Shown: positions 17,911-26,165 of the stretch, piece by piece
How positions within the stretch are numbered: the stretch's first letter is position 1
How the letters are laid out: each line of letters begins with the position of its first letter
Source: a bacterium
GTDB lineage: Bacteria; Krumholzibacteriota; Krumholzibacteriia; LZORAL124-64-63
Assembly: GCA_018829565.1 (NCBI GenBank)
Contig: JAHJTW010000241.1
Location: 1 to 35,245 of the forward strand
Reading direction: 5' to 3'
Length of the DNA stretch: 35,245 nucleotides
The notes under the pieces: generated by a model
What the model saw: only the letters and a program-made list of their open reading frames with translations
Database searches by the model: none
Told to the model about the DNA's origin: nothing
Position numbers and translations under genes: made by a program

Positions 17911-18819
17911 ATGGGCGATCGCGTGTTCAAGGGGGGCTCCGTGCCCCCCTTTCGCGCTCCGGGCTGGAACCTGGGGCGCCTGAGCCTCGAACCCCGGGAC
18001 CATCCCCTGGTCATGGGAGTCATCAACGCCACCCCCGACAGCTTCCATGCCGGCTCCCGCCGGGCCGATCCCGCAGCCGCGGTGGCCGCGGCCCGGGCCA
18101 TGGCCGCCGCCGGGGCCGAGCTGCTCGATCTCGGGGCCGAATCCACCCGGCCCGGCGCGCGAGCCATCGGTCAGGACGAGGAACTCGCCCGGCTGCTGCC
18201 TGTCATCGAGGCCGTCCGCGCCGCCCTTCCCGACATCCCCCTCACCGTCGACACGACCCGGGCGGGTACGGCCCGGGCGGCCCTGGCCGCCGGCGCCGAC
18301 GCGGTCAACGACATCAGCGCCGGCCTGGCCGATCCGGACCTGCTGCCCCTGGTGGCAGGGGCCGGCTGCGGGATGATCCTGATGCACAGGCAGGGAACCC
18401 CCCGGACCATGCAGGACGCCCCGCGCTACGGTGACGTCGTCGCCGAGGTGGCGGGGCACCTCGCCGAGCGGGTGGCGGCCGCCGAGGGGGCGGGCATCCC
18501 CCGCGGTCGGCTGCTGGTCGATCCAGGCATCGGGTTCGGCAAGACCCTGGACCACAACCTGGCCCTGCTGGCTCGGCTCGGGGATCTGGGCGGGGACGTG
18601 GGGCTGCTGCTGGGGGCCAGCCGCAAGCGGTTCATCGGGGACGTGACGGGGGCGGACACCTGCGACCGCCTGCCCGGCAGCCTGGCCGCCCTGGCCGCCG
18701 GCTACCTGGCCGGTGCCGCGGTGGTCCGCGTCCACGACGTGGCCGAATCGGTGCAGTTCCTCAGGGTGCTGGCGGCGGTGGGTCGAGCCGGCCCAGCCGG
18801 AACGCCCGGCCCCAGGTGA
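17911..18819 (+). CDS. folP: Dihydropteroate synthase
   Basis: The 302-residue enzyme condenses 4-aminobenzoate with hydroxymethyl-dihydropterin diphosphate in folate synthesis and is the sulfonamide target. Family motifs occur in order: VMGVINATPDSF, DLGAESTRPGA, VDTTRAGTARAAL, NDISAG, MHRQGTPRTMQ, VDPGIGFGKTLDHNLALLA and GASRKRFIG. The TIM-barrel appears complete. The ATG at 17911 follows the ftsH stop by four bases with AGGGA upstream; the WNLG segment before the first motif requires a start near here. The 3' end overlaps a convergent gene by 59 bases, so the last 20 codons are constrained by both. A strong hairpin lies within its first codons. Confidence 0.96.
   Translation: MGDRVFKGGSVPPFRAPGWNLGRLSLEPRDHPLVMGVINATPDSFHAGSRRADPAAAVAAARAMAAAGAELLDLGAESTRPGARAIGQDEELARLLPVIEAVRAALPDIPLTVDTTRAGTARAALAAGADAVNDISAGLADPDLLPLVAGAGCGMILMHRQGTPRTMQDAPRYGDVVAEVAGHLAERVAAAEGAGIPRGRLLVDPGIGFGKTLDHNLALLARLGDLGGDVGLLLGASRKRFIGDVTGADTCDRLPGSLAALAAGYLAGAAVVRVHDVAESVQFLRVLAAVGRAGPAGTPGPR
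17929..17951 (+). promoter_or_regulatory. GC-rich hairpin in the first codons of folP
   Basis: AAGGGGGGC and GCCCCCCTT form a perfect nine-pair stem around the loop TCCGT and are followed by TTCGC. It lies 19 bases after the folP start. It could pause ribosomes or polymerase, or protect the upstream ftsH message. There is no long T tract, so full termination is unlikely. Confidence 0.5.
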
Positions 18820-19933
18820 CGGCCAGCTGGTAGGTCAGGTTGCGGACGTCCCCGGTCCACTGGTGGACGAACCCCGCCTCGATGGCCAGGCCCCGGCCCG
18901 GGGGCGTGATCAGCAGGTTGACCCCGGCCTGGGAGTAGTCGTCCAGGGTGTAGAGCGGATCCCCCAGCCCCGAGACCAGATCGTTCCCCCACCACCGCGA
19001 CCCGAACAGCCGCAGGGCCATGCCCTGCTTCAGGGGGACGTCCCCCCGCGCCCACAGATCGTGGCCCGTGCCCTCGTCCAGGGGCTTGGTGTTCGTCTCG
19101 TCCCGGTCGAAGATCCAGCTGTAGCCCAGGCGCCAGCCGTCGAGAGGACCGGCGGCCTCCCGGCCCTGGCCCCAGGACAACCCCGCCAGGTAGATGAGGT
19201 TCTGCTCGATGCGGCCGCTGGTGCTGACCTGGCCTCCCGTGTGGGTCCACATGAATTGCCCGTCCAGGTGCAGACGCCCCCCGACCAGGACGAACCGGTG
19301 GGCCGAGGCGACCTCGAACTGTTCCGAGCGGACCTCTCCCTCGCGGACCCGCCAGTCCACCCAGGTGTCGCTCAGGTAGTGGTCCCGGTCGGCGCGCAGC
19401 TGGAAGCCCTGCTCCACGCCGGTCCGGAACTTCTGCACGTCGTCCAGGATGGCGTCGTGGATCCAGTGGGTCTGCAGCAGGGTGCCTGCGATGAAGTGGA
19501 TCCGAGGGGCGGGATCGTGGACGAGGCGCAACAGGGGGCGCCGCAGGTTCAGGCCATCGTCGTCGCCGAGGTCGTGCCCCAGGACCGCGCCGACCTCGAT
19601 CGTCAGATCGGATGCCGCCCGGTACCGCAGGCGAACGGGCGCCGCGTAGGCCATGAAGGTCTCTCCCAGGGCCCCGGGCACCTGGAACAGCTCCAGGTTC
19701 TTGAAATAAAAGGCCGTCTCCACCGCCAGGTCGGCCTCGCCCACCGGTGGCAGGGGTCCGCACGGGCAGTCCAGGGCGTATCCGGTGCTGCGGCCCACGA
19801 CCGTGCCGCCGCCGAGGGCGGAGAATTCCTCGGCCTTTGATCCCGGCGACGCCGCCAGGGCCAGTCCGATCAACGCGATCGGCAATCCGTGCTTCACGAC
19901 GGCATTTCGAGCAAGACGGCGCATGGTGTCCAC
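18761..19933 (-). CDS. Putative outer-membrane beta-barrel protein
   Basis: The 390-residue protein begins with a signal peptide (hydrophobic LPIALIGLALAASPGSKA). The rest is rich in alternating polar/aromatic strands: LAVETAFYFKNLELF, VRLRYRAASDLTIEVGAVLG, GVEQGFQLRADRDHYL, WRLGYSWIFDR and GLAIEAGFVHQWTGDVRNLTYQLAVTWG. This fits an outer-membrane barrel or porin-like protein, but no named family is recognised. The C-terminus LDPPPPAP lacks the terminal aromatic residue that usually guides barrel assembly. The start shown is GTG with GGAAAG about eight bases upstream; an ATG nine bases further in is possible. Its 3' end overlaps convergent folP by 59 bases. Confidence 0.75.
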   Translation of the reverse strand: MDTMRRLARNAVVKHGLPIALIGLALAASPGSKAEEFSALGGGTVVGRSTGYALDCPCGPLPPVGEADLAVETAFYFKNLELFQVPGALGETFMAYAAPVRLRYRAASDLTIEVGAVLGHDLGDDDGLNLRRPLLRLVHDPAPRIHFIAGTLLQTHWIHDAILDDVQKFRTGVEQGFQLRADRDHYLSDTWVDWRVREGEVRSEQFEVASAHRFVLVGGRLHLDGQFMWTHTGGQVSTSGRIEQNLIYLAGLSWGQGREAAGPLDGWRLGYSWIFDRDETNTKPLDEGTGHDLWARGDVPLKQGMALRLFGSRWWGNDLVSGLGDPLYTLDDYSQAGVNLLITPPGRGLAIEAGFVHQWTGDVRNLTYQLAVTWGRAFRLGRLDPPPPAP

Positions 19934-20009
19934 CCGTGAGCTTTCCGGTACAGGAAATCCGGACCGCCGGTCCGGATCGATGGGGGGTCATCATAAGCGC
20001 AAACCATCC

Positions 20010-20032
20010 GGCGGGGCCAGCCCGGACCCGCC
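20010..20032 (-). terminator. Hairpin downstream of the 310-residue secreted protein gene
   Basis: GGCGGG and CCCGCC pair around an 11-base loop, 19 bases after the stop at 20051. No T tract follows on the minus strand. It may mark the message end or stabilise the 3' end. Confidence 0.35.
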
Positions 20033-20050
20033 TCCCCTGCGCACCGATTT

Positions 20051-20983
20051 CTACCTGATGAGGGTGATCTTGGTCCTGCCTTTGACCTCCCGGGCCTCCA
20101 GATTGACAAGATATCCGCCGGAGGGAACGGGCCGCCCGGCCTCGTCCCTTCCGTCCCACAGCACCGTGACGGTACCGCCCGGGATACCTGTACCGGTCAT
20201 GGACCTGATAAGCCCACCATCGAGGGAGTAGATGCCGAGCTGGAAGGGCCGCCCCTCCTCGAGGGCGAAGGTGATCCGGGTACGGGGATTGAAGGGATTG
20301 GGGGCCGCCCCCATGCGCAGGGGGACGGACGGAGGACCCGGTGACGAGCTCGCGCCTTCACCGATCCTGATCGAAACCGGTTGCACCTGTACCGGACCAG
20401 CCACCGATCCATCCAGGAAAAACCGTGTGGCCTGGGGCGGATCCTGGGCCAGGCTGATGATGGTGTCCGCATCATCCGGACCACAGCGAAAGCGGAGCCG
20501 GTAAATCGTACCCGGCCCGGTCACGCTCGTCCCCGGACAAAGGAAGCTGAAGTTGATGGTGAGGAAGGCGCTGTCGGGTGCGACCTCGAAGAGATGGAAG
20601 GTCTGGGGACAGGCGGCTTTCAGCAACGATCCCACCTGGTCCCTCAGATCGGATTCGCCGAGGAATTCGAGCTTGCGGGGGTCGAAGGTGACCCGGGCGT
20701 CGAAGGCGTTGAAGGCCGGCCCCTGGGCGGTGACCACCAGATCGACCACCACCGTATCTCCAGGTTGAACCGCAGCGTGGTCCGGAACGACGGCGACCTT
20801 GATCGTATCGGTCTCCAGGACGGCGAACGAGCCGGTCCTGGACGGCCCGGTAGCGTCCGCACCGGAAACGGCGGGTCCTGCCGCAAAAAGGAACAGGATT
20901 GGAGCCATCCCCCGGAACCACAAGGCCATGCGTTGCAGGAGGGGACCGGCGCGGACCCTTCTCGTGTCGAGGGCAGCAGCCAC
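20051..20983 (-). CDS. Secreted cohesin-like protein with C-terminal FlgD-like sorting domain
   Basis: The 310-residue protein has a basic N-terminus and hydrophobic core (MAPILFLFAAGPAVSG) as signal peptide. A cohesin-like beta-sandwich follows (about residues 50-190): VAVVPDHAAVQPGDTVVVDL, then ARVTFDPRKLEFLGE. The last 90 residues are a FlgD-like/T9SS-type domain, with APNPFNPRTRITFAL, VLWDGRDEAGRPVPSGGYLV and terminal KGRTKITLIR. The start is GTG at 20983, because a near-perfect GGAGGTGA is five bases upstream and overlaps the stop of the preceding gene; the track start at 21052 lies inside that gene. The pair is translationally coupled. Such proteins are probably exported and tethered or released at the cell surface. 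Confidence 0.85.
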   Translation of the reverse strand: MAAALDTRRVRAGPLLQRMALWFRGMAPILFLFAAGPAVSGADATGPSRTGSFAVLETDTIKVAVVPDHAAVQPGDTVVVDLVVTAQGPAFNAFDARVTFDPRKLEFLGESDLRDQVGSLLKAACPQTFHLFEVAPDSAFLTINFSFLCPGTSVTGPGTIYRLRFRCGPDDADTIISLAQDPPQATRFFLDGSVAGPVQVQPVSIRIGEGASSSPGPPSVPLRMGAAPNPFNPRTRITFALEEGRPFQLGIYSLDGGLIRSMTGTGIPGGTVTVLWDGRDEAGRPVPSGGYLVNLEAREVKGRTKITLIR

Positions 20984-20988
20984 CGGAA

Positions 20989-21600
20989 TCACCTCCGTTC
21001 GAATTCGGCCTTGATGGATCCCCAGGGGACCCGGGTCTCGGGAACGGGGCAACGGTAATCCACCGTACCGGGGATGCAGGTGAAGGGAATGGGGTCGTTG
21101 GACCCCGTCCGCAATTCACCCTGGATGCAGTCCAGATCACTGATCCCCTGCACCTCTCCCTCGAATTCCAGGACCACGATGGCTCCGGGGCCGACCATGG
21201 AGCAGCCGAGGGTTGCGGCATCCACCATGATGGTGCCGTCGACGGCGCCGGGATTCAGCCAGGTAAAGAAGTGGCTGCAACCGGCACCGGTCATGAGGCT
21301 GCCGGCACCTACCGACCAGGGAGTCAGGATGAGGGGATCATACTGGAGGACCAGGGAGAAGCCGCGCAGGTCCGTCACGGCCGCATCCACCTGCAATTCC
21401 ACGCGGTAGATCATCCCGCAGTCGAAGTTTCCCTCCTGGGGTGAAAAGCTCAGCTCCGCCGCCTGCAGGTCCGCTCCGACCGGGCTGCCCGCCACCACGG
21501 CAAGTACCGCCAGAAGTGCCGGGAAGACCCCGCCCCACGACAGGAACGGTATCCCAGGCCGGAATCGGCGCGCGGTCGTCCGGGAGATTCTATTCGACAT
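20989..21600 (-). CDS. Small secreted cohesin-like protein
   Basis: The 203-residue protein has a signal peptide (VFPALLAVLAVVAGSPVGA) and then a single cohesin-like beta-sandwich: LSFSPQEGNFDCGMIYRVEL, the strand pair GFSLVLQYDPLILTPWSVG, and GAIVVLEFEGEVQGISDL. Cysteines at DCGM, AGCS, LGCS, LDCI, FTCI and YRCP suggest disulfides, so it acts outside the cytoplasm. Unlike its downstream partner it has no FlgD-like domain. It ends instead in VPWGSIKAEFERR, which resembles the end of the 246-residue protein at 28302-29042. The ATG has GGAGTGA five bases upstream. It is coupled to the next gene by an overlapping ribosome site. A hairpin separates it from the upstream giant gene. Confidence 0.82.
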   Translation of the reverse strand: MSNRISRTTARRFRPGIPFLSWGGVFPALLAVLAVVAGSPVGADLQAAELSFSPQEGNFDCGMIYRVELQVDAAVTDLRGFSLVLQYDPLILTPWSVGAGSLMTGAGCSHFFTWLNPGAVDGTIMVDAATLGCSMVGPGAIVVLEFEGEVQGISDLDCIQGELRTGSNDPIPFTCIPGTVDYRCPVPETRVPWGSIKAEFERR

Positions 21601-21646
21601 GATATCACTCCATGTTCTGGTCTGATCGGTTGTGTCGTTCCGTTAC

Positions 21647-21676
21647 GGGGGATGGCCGCACGAGCGGCCATCCCCC
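21647..21676 (-). terminator. Perfect 13-pair hairpin after the 1385-residue protein gene
   Basis: GGGGGATGGCCGC and GCGGCCATCCCCC pair perfectly with a four-base loop, nine bases after the stop. The minus strand then continues GTAACGG without T residues. It may therefore be a processing or stabilising hairpin that reduces, but does not stop, transcription into the two cohesin-like genes. Confidence 0.6.
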
Positions 21677-21685
21677 TTGCCGATG

Positions 21686-24600
21686 TTACTTCAACAAGGT
21701 GATCTGCCTGCTCATGGTCCTGTCCGGAGCCGAGAAACGGACCAGATAGATGCCGGAAGCCACGCTCCTGCCCTCGGCATCGATACCGTTCCATTCCACG
21801 GATTTCCGGCCCGCGGTCATTTCCTCGTTGATCAGGGTCGCGACCAGCTGCCCCCTGAGGGTGTAGACGCTGACGTTGACCTGTCCGTCCCGCGCCACCA
21901 CGAAGGAGATCTGGGTCTTGGGGTTGAACGGATTGGGGACATTCCCCTCCAGGATGCTCACCGCCGGGAGATCCTGCCGGGTAATACTTCCGGAGGAGCC
22001 TTCCAGCAGAACCTCGGCATTCTCCTTGTCCCTGGCGATGATGTCACCGAAGCCGAGGCCGGGCTCGCCCTGGGCCACCACCCGGAACTGGATCGTGGCC
22101 AGGATGCCCTCGCCGGAAATACCCGCATCCCTGACGCCGAACAGGGCGGCGTCGACGGTGCCGGGCTCGGGGGAAAGGACCATGGTCAGGCCTCCCTGCT
22201 GTTCCAGCAGGTTGCCCGGGACCATGCCCACCGGCTCGACCACCGAGGGATCCCACTCCACGGGAACGCTGAGGCCCTGGATGGTCCCGTCGCCGGTCAT
22301 ACGCAATGCCACCGAGAAGACCTCTCCGAGGCCCGGTACCGGATCAACCGTCATGTCGACGAGATTGAAGCCGGCAGGGGCCGGGTGGCCGAAGCTCTTG
22401 CTGACCTGACCGTAATTGATGGCGAACATCATAAGGTCCTCGAACTGGACCTTGTTGTCCGTCGTCGGCCGTGCGTCCACACTCCAGTCGGTGGTGGGTC
22501 CGACATCCAGGTAGTTCAGCGGATCCCCGTAGACCAGGAGCGCACCGTAGTTGAAGCCCAGGTGGGAGATGTCGCTGGTGTTCACCAGGTTGTCACCTGA
22601 ACCGGGCGTGGACGTATCGTGCACGTCCCCCAGATGGTAGTTCAGGGTGCCGTCGGTGAGACCCGAAGCCGCGGATACGTTCCCGCAGGTATCGGTCACG
22701 TAGGCGGCATAGTAGTAGAAGTCGCGGGTTGCAGGTTCATCCACGTAGGAGGTCGTGGTCGCGGCCACGGTGGCCACCGAGGTCCACCCGTTGGCGAGGG
22801 TGACCGGCGCCGCAGGCACCGCTCCGGTTCCGTCGTCGTACTCGGGATAGTCGCCGTAACCCTTGCGGAAGATCTCGATGGTCGCGGCGTCACCGCCGGG
22901 GGCGGTCCAGCTCAGACCGATCTTGGTCGTGCCGTCGCTGTCGTTGCCCGTCTTGATCTGGGCTGCCGCCAGACCGGCCAGGACCGGCGGACTGGTCAGA
23001 TCGATGGTCACCTCGGCCGGTGCGCCGGGCAGGCCGGGCAGCGGCAGGTTGTTGCAGTCGCGAACGATCACGCTGGTGACCGTGACCAGACCCACCGCAT
23101 CGGCGGTCACACCGGAGGCCAGGGTCACGTCCACCGTGAAGAGTTCCCCGCCTGCGGTCGGCCCGCAGGGCACGCCCAGGATGGCCTGGTCCACCGTGAA
23201 GGAACCGCCTCCGTTGTCGAGGATCTGGTAGTTCAGATTGCTGTAGCCCGCCGCCCAGGAGCCCGTCCCGGTGGACACGTTGATGTCGCTGAGAGCCGCC
23301 GGCGTACAGAGCGCCAGTTCCGGGCTGAGCTGGAAGGTGACGCTGATGCCCCGGGACGGGGTGGCGTCGGTGCGGTTGAAGACCACCGGAACGGTCACGC
23401 AGGGATTCCCCGGAGTGACGCAGCCCGAAGGATCCAGCGCTGCGACGTTGTTGTTCCCGTACTGGTCGCAGTTCCCGCCGACACCGTCCAGCCACGGCCA
23501 GAAGATGATGGCGTCACCCACATCGGCCCCGGAAGAGGGGTTGCTGAGGTGGTTCGGACCGTCGACATGGCCCCACCAGTTGCAGCTGGCCGGGGCGATG
23601 CCCGTGCCCTGGTTCAGCATGGCCAGGGCGCCGGTCTGCTGCCCGCCGTCCAGGAACTGGTTGTTCTGGACGGTGATGGTCGTGGCATCGATGCCGGTCA
23701 GGATCCGCAACCCCTGGGCCAGTTCGGCCGGAGCGGCGAATCCGTTGGTGTGGAATGTGTTGTCCTCGATGAGCACGTTCTGGCTGGGCGTCAGGCTGTA
23801 GGAATTGCCCCACAGCATGAGCGAATAGGACGGATAGCCGGCATGGGGAGACGGCCCGGTATCCTCGAAGGTGTTGCCTTTGATGAGACCGTTCAGCAGG
23901 CCGACCTGGCCGTTGGTGTACCCGTTGTTGCGGAAGGTGTTGTAGCTGATCTCGGAGTTCTTGAACTGGGAACTGAGATTGATTGAAGCTCCGTCGAACA
24001 GGTTGTAAGTCATCAGCATGTTGTCGCTGTTGTAGACCTTGTTGCCTGCGAAGATTGCGCCGCCGGCAAGGTCGTTGTTGCTGATGACCAGGTCATCGAA
24101 GACATCGGAGCCGTCAAAATGGGCAATGGCATTGGAACCGGTCATCCCGGAGGCATCGATGTCGTTCTGGTTGATCAGGACTCCCGGGGCCGTGGTGTTG
24201 AACCAGAAAGCCGCCTGGGCCACCCCGTCGATGATGCAGTTCTCGACCTTCAGGCCCGCGCCTCCGCTCTCGCAGCGGATGAGCTGGCCCGCGGAGCCGC
24301 TTCCGGTGAGGTGGAAGCCGTCGATGACCACGCCTGCCGTCCTGATGTCCAGCAGGTTGCCCGAGGAGACGGTGAGTACGGACTCCGAGGCCGTCCTGCC
24401 GCGGGCGTCCACTCCCGCCTGGGCGCCCAGGAGGTTGACCGCCGCGGTGATCACGATGTTGCCGGAATAGTTACCCGGCATGACGTTCACGGTCGATCCG
24501 GACACGGCGGCGATACCGTCCTGGACGTTGTCGAACGCATCGTAACCCCAGACCAGGCTGGTGCCGTTGGCGGTGTTGTAGACGTCGACTGCGGCCTGAT

Positions 24601-25843
24601 CGACGAAATCGTCATCGACCACCACATCGGTGGGGGCCTCCCCGTAGTACAGGGCGGCACAGTTCTCCCCACCCTCTTCGGGATAGTGGTTGAGGGAGCT
24701 GTAGACCCAGCCCCCGCTCGAGGCCTGCTGGGTGGCGCCGATCCAGTAGGCCATCTTGTTGATCTCGTACTGGTAGGTGGCCTGGTCATAGCCCGCCAGC
24801 GTGAGAACGGAGTAGGCCGTGGATTGCCAGTCGGCGTCGAATCCGCCGTAGGAATAGCTCACCGAACCATCCGAGGCCTGGCTGGCCAGCAGGATGTTGA
24901 GCAGGCCCGGGATCTCGGCGGTGTGGGATCCCGAGGCCGCGAAGGCATCGATCAGGCCGGTGATCCCCAGGTTGTACCAGTAGAAGTTCTTGTCCGTGTA
25001 GGTGGGATCGTAGCCCTGGTCGTCGATGACATCGAAAAGGCCGGGGTTGTCGTTGAATGAATCCTGCCAGAGGACCTCGGCGATGTCGTCGGCGTCGGCG
25101 TCGTAGCCGTTGCCGGGATACCGGGCGTCCAGCATGGTGGCGATGACGGCATAGATGCCGACATCCCAGCCGATGATGCCGTTGGGATAGCCCTGGGTGA
25201 CGCCCCGGACATCGCGAATGTACTGGGCCAGAGCCGTGGCCGAGCCATAAGTCGTGATCCGGCCATCGTACTTGGCCCGGGCGGCGTCCATGAAGGCCGT
25301 GCCCAAAACCCCGGGCAGGTCGTTGTACTTCATCAGGAAGACCATGTCGCCGCCGGAACGGATGTTCGGATCGGCGGCCATGGTAGCGGCGGCGTCGTCC
25401 AGCGCCGTCTTGTAGGTGCCGTCTCCGGTGGCGAGGTAGGCGTAGTAGAGCCCCTGGGCGGTGGCTCCATAGATGTTGCTCGGGCTGACCGCGGTACTGT
25501 GCGTGAAGGCGGGGTCGGTCATTACCCAGTCCCAGCCCCCGTCGTCCGGATCGTCCGGAGTCTCATCGACCCCGTCGACCCCGTTGCCTGCGTTGTCCTC
25601 GGTGGCATCCGCCTGAGCATGCTTCAGGTAGTCGGCACCGGCGGCAAGGGCCGCGGCGAAGTCCACCAGTTCACCCGGATCCTTGGAAGGATCCAGAACT
25701 TCGCGGACCGGCTTGATGACCGGGTTCGCGTTCCCGTCGAAAGGTGTTGCGGGGACGCCGGCCCAGGTCGATCCTGCAAGGATCAACAGGCACGGGACCA
25801 GGAACAGGATTGACCATCGGAAAAAATTAGGATGAGTTTTCAT
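21686..25843 (-). CDS. Giant secreted protein: alpha/alpha-toroid-like, beta-helix, cohesin-like, FN3-like, dockerin-like and sorting domains
   Basis: The 1385-residue protein starts with a signal peptide (ILFLVPCLLILAGSTWAG). Residues about 45-400 contain repeated helices with Trp/Tyr/Gly motifs (SYSYGGFDADWQSTAYSVLT, SSGGWVYSS), like prenyltransferase/squalene-cyclase-type toroids. A right-handed beta-helix follows (about 410-770; VNVMPGNYSGNIVI to NWWGHVDGP). Next come a cohesin-like module (815-950), an FN3-like module (955-1065), dockerin-like repeats (1068-1140; NLVNTSDISHLGFNYG and NKVQFEDLMMFAINYG), a second cohesin-like module (1158-1285) and a FlgD-like sorting domain (from 1293; VPNPFNPKTQISF, VASGIYLVRF). 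The ATG at 25843 follows GGGGGAAA. It is probably a cell-surface protein binding polysaccharide or partner proteins; no catalytic site is claimed. Confidence 0.9.
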   Translation of the reverse strand: MKTHPNFFRWSILFLVPCLLILAGSTWAGVPATPFDGNANPVIKPVREVLDPSKDPGELVDFAAALAAGADYLKHAQADATEDNAGNGVDGVDETPDDPDDGGWDWVMTDPAFTHSTAVSPSNIYGATAQGLYYAYLATGDGTYKTALDDAAATMAADPNIRSGGDMVFLMKYNDLPGVLGTAFMDAARAKYDGRITTYGSATALAQYIRDVRGVTQGYPNGIIGWDVGIYAVIATMLDARYPGNGYDADADDIAEVLWQDSFNDNPGLFDVIDDQGYDPTYTDKNFYWYNLGITGLIDAFAASGSHTAEIPGLLNILLASQASDGSVSYSYGGFDADWQSTAYSVLTLAGYDQATYQYEINKMAYWIGATQQASSGGWVYSSLNHYPEEGGENCAALYYGEAPTDVVVDDDFVDQAAVDVYNTANGTSLVWGYDAFDNVQDGIAAVSGSTVNVMPGNYSGNIVITAAVNLLGAQAGVDARGRTASESVLTVSSGNLLDIRTAGVVIDGFHLTGSGSAGQLIRCESGGAGLKVENCIIDGVAQAAFWFNTTAPGVLINQNDIDASGMTGSNAIAHFDGSDVFDDLVISNNDLAGGAIFAGNKVYNSDNMLMTYNLFDGASINLSSQFKNSEISYNTFRNNGYTNGQVGLLNGLIKGNTFEDTGPSPHAGYPSYSLMLWGNSYSLTPSQNVLIEDNTFHTNGFAAPAELAQGLRILTGIDATTITVQNNQFLDGGQQTGALAMLNQGTGIAPASCNWWGHVDGPNHLSNPSSGADVGDAIIFWPWLDGVGGNCDQYGNNNVAALDPSGCVTPGNPCVTVPVVFNRTDATPSRGISVTFQLSPELALCTPAALSDINVSTGTGSWAAGYSNLNYQILDNGGGSFTVDQAILGVPCGPTAGGELFTVDVTLASGVTADAVGLVTVTSVIVRDCNNLPLPGLPGAPAEVTIDLTSPPVLAGLAAAQIKTGNDSDGTTKIGLSWTAPGGDAATIEIFRKGYGDYPEYDDGTGAVPAAPVTLANGWTSVATVAATTTSYVDEPATRDFYYYAAYVTDTCGNVSAASGLTDGTLNYHLGDVHDTSTPGSGDNLVNTSDISHLGFNYGALLVYGDPLNYLDVGPTTDWSVDARPTTDNKVQFEDLMMFAINYGQVSKSFGHPAPAGFNLVDMTVDPVPGLGEVFSVALRMTGDGTIQGLSVPVEWDPSVVEPVGMVPGNLLEQQGGLTMVLSPEPGTVDAALFGVRDAGISGEGILATIQFRVVAQGEPGLGFGDIIARDKENAEVLLEGSSGSITRQDLPAVSILEGNVPNPFNPKTQISFVVARDGQVNVSVYTLRGQLVATLINEEMTAGRKSVEWNGIDAEGRSVASGIYLVRFSAPDRTMSRQITLLK

Positions 25844-26045
25844 GGCTTTCCCCCTGGAAAAGAGTTCAAAATCGTGTTTCCCACCCAATGATAGGTCCTG
25901 TGGTAAATCACCTCCTCACTAGAATGCCCCCATCCGGGGTTGGCTAGTGCCATCGCAGAAAAAGCAGCATGGCCGTTTCTCTGAAATGCCTGGCGAAAGG
26001 AGATTTCCAGTGGGCGAGGAAAAATCTGGAAAATAATCCATAAAA

Positions 26046-26071
26046 CGGCCCCGGCGGGCGATGTTGGGCCG
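26046..26071 (-). terminator. Possible terminator or leader attenuator hairpin
   Basis: On the minus strand CGGCCC, a 14-base loop and GGGCCG are followed by TTTTATGG. It lies about 95 bases after the stop of the asparagine-synthetase-like gene but downstream of the promoter-like element, so it may be in the leader of the 1385-residue gene. Confidence 0.4.
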
Positions 26072-26094
26072 GGAACCTTAATTTGATCGTCTGG

Positions 26095-26123
26095 ATTCTA
26101 GCAAAAAAAACATTTTCAATCAA
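26095..26123 (-). promoter_or_regulatory. Sigma70-like promoter for the 1385-residue protein gene
   Basis: On the minus strand TTGATT (26123-26118) and TAGAAT (26100-26095) are 17 bases apart (4/6 and 5/6 consensus) in AT-rich DNA. The predicted leader to the ATG at 25843 is about 245 bases. Confidence 0.55.
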
Positions 26124-26165
26124 GAAACAACAAAAAAAATCTCAATCATCACATCATCCATCGCA

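Larger units (their letters stand above)
25844..26165. other. 322-base AT-rich intergenic region
   Basis: It separates two minus-strand genes and holds the leader of the 1385-residue gene. It contains a promoter-like element (26095-26123), an internal hairpin with a short T run (26046-26071), and a strong anti-SD-complementary GAGGAGGTGA near 25908-25917 without a start codon at normal distance. Poly-A/T tracts lie at 26102-26110 and 26132-26139. No coding region is supported. Confidence 0.7.
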
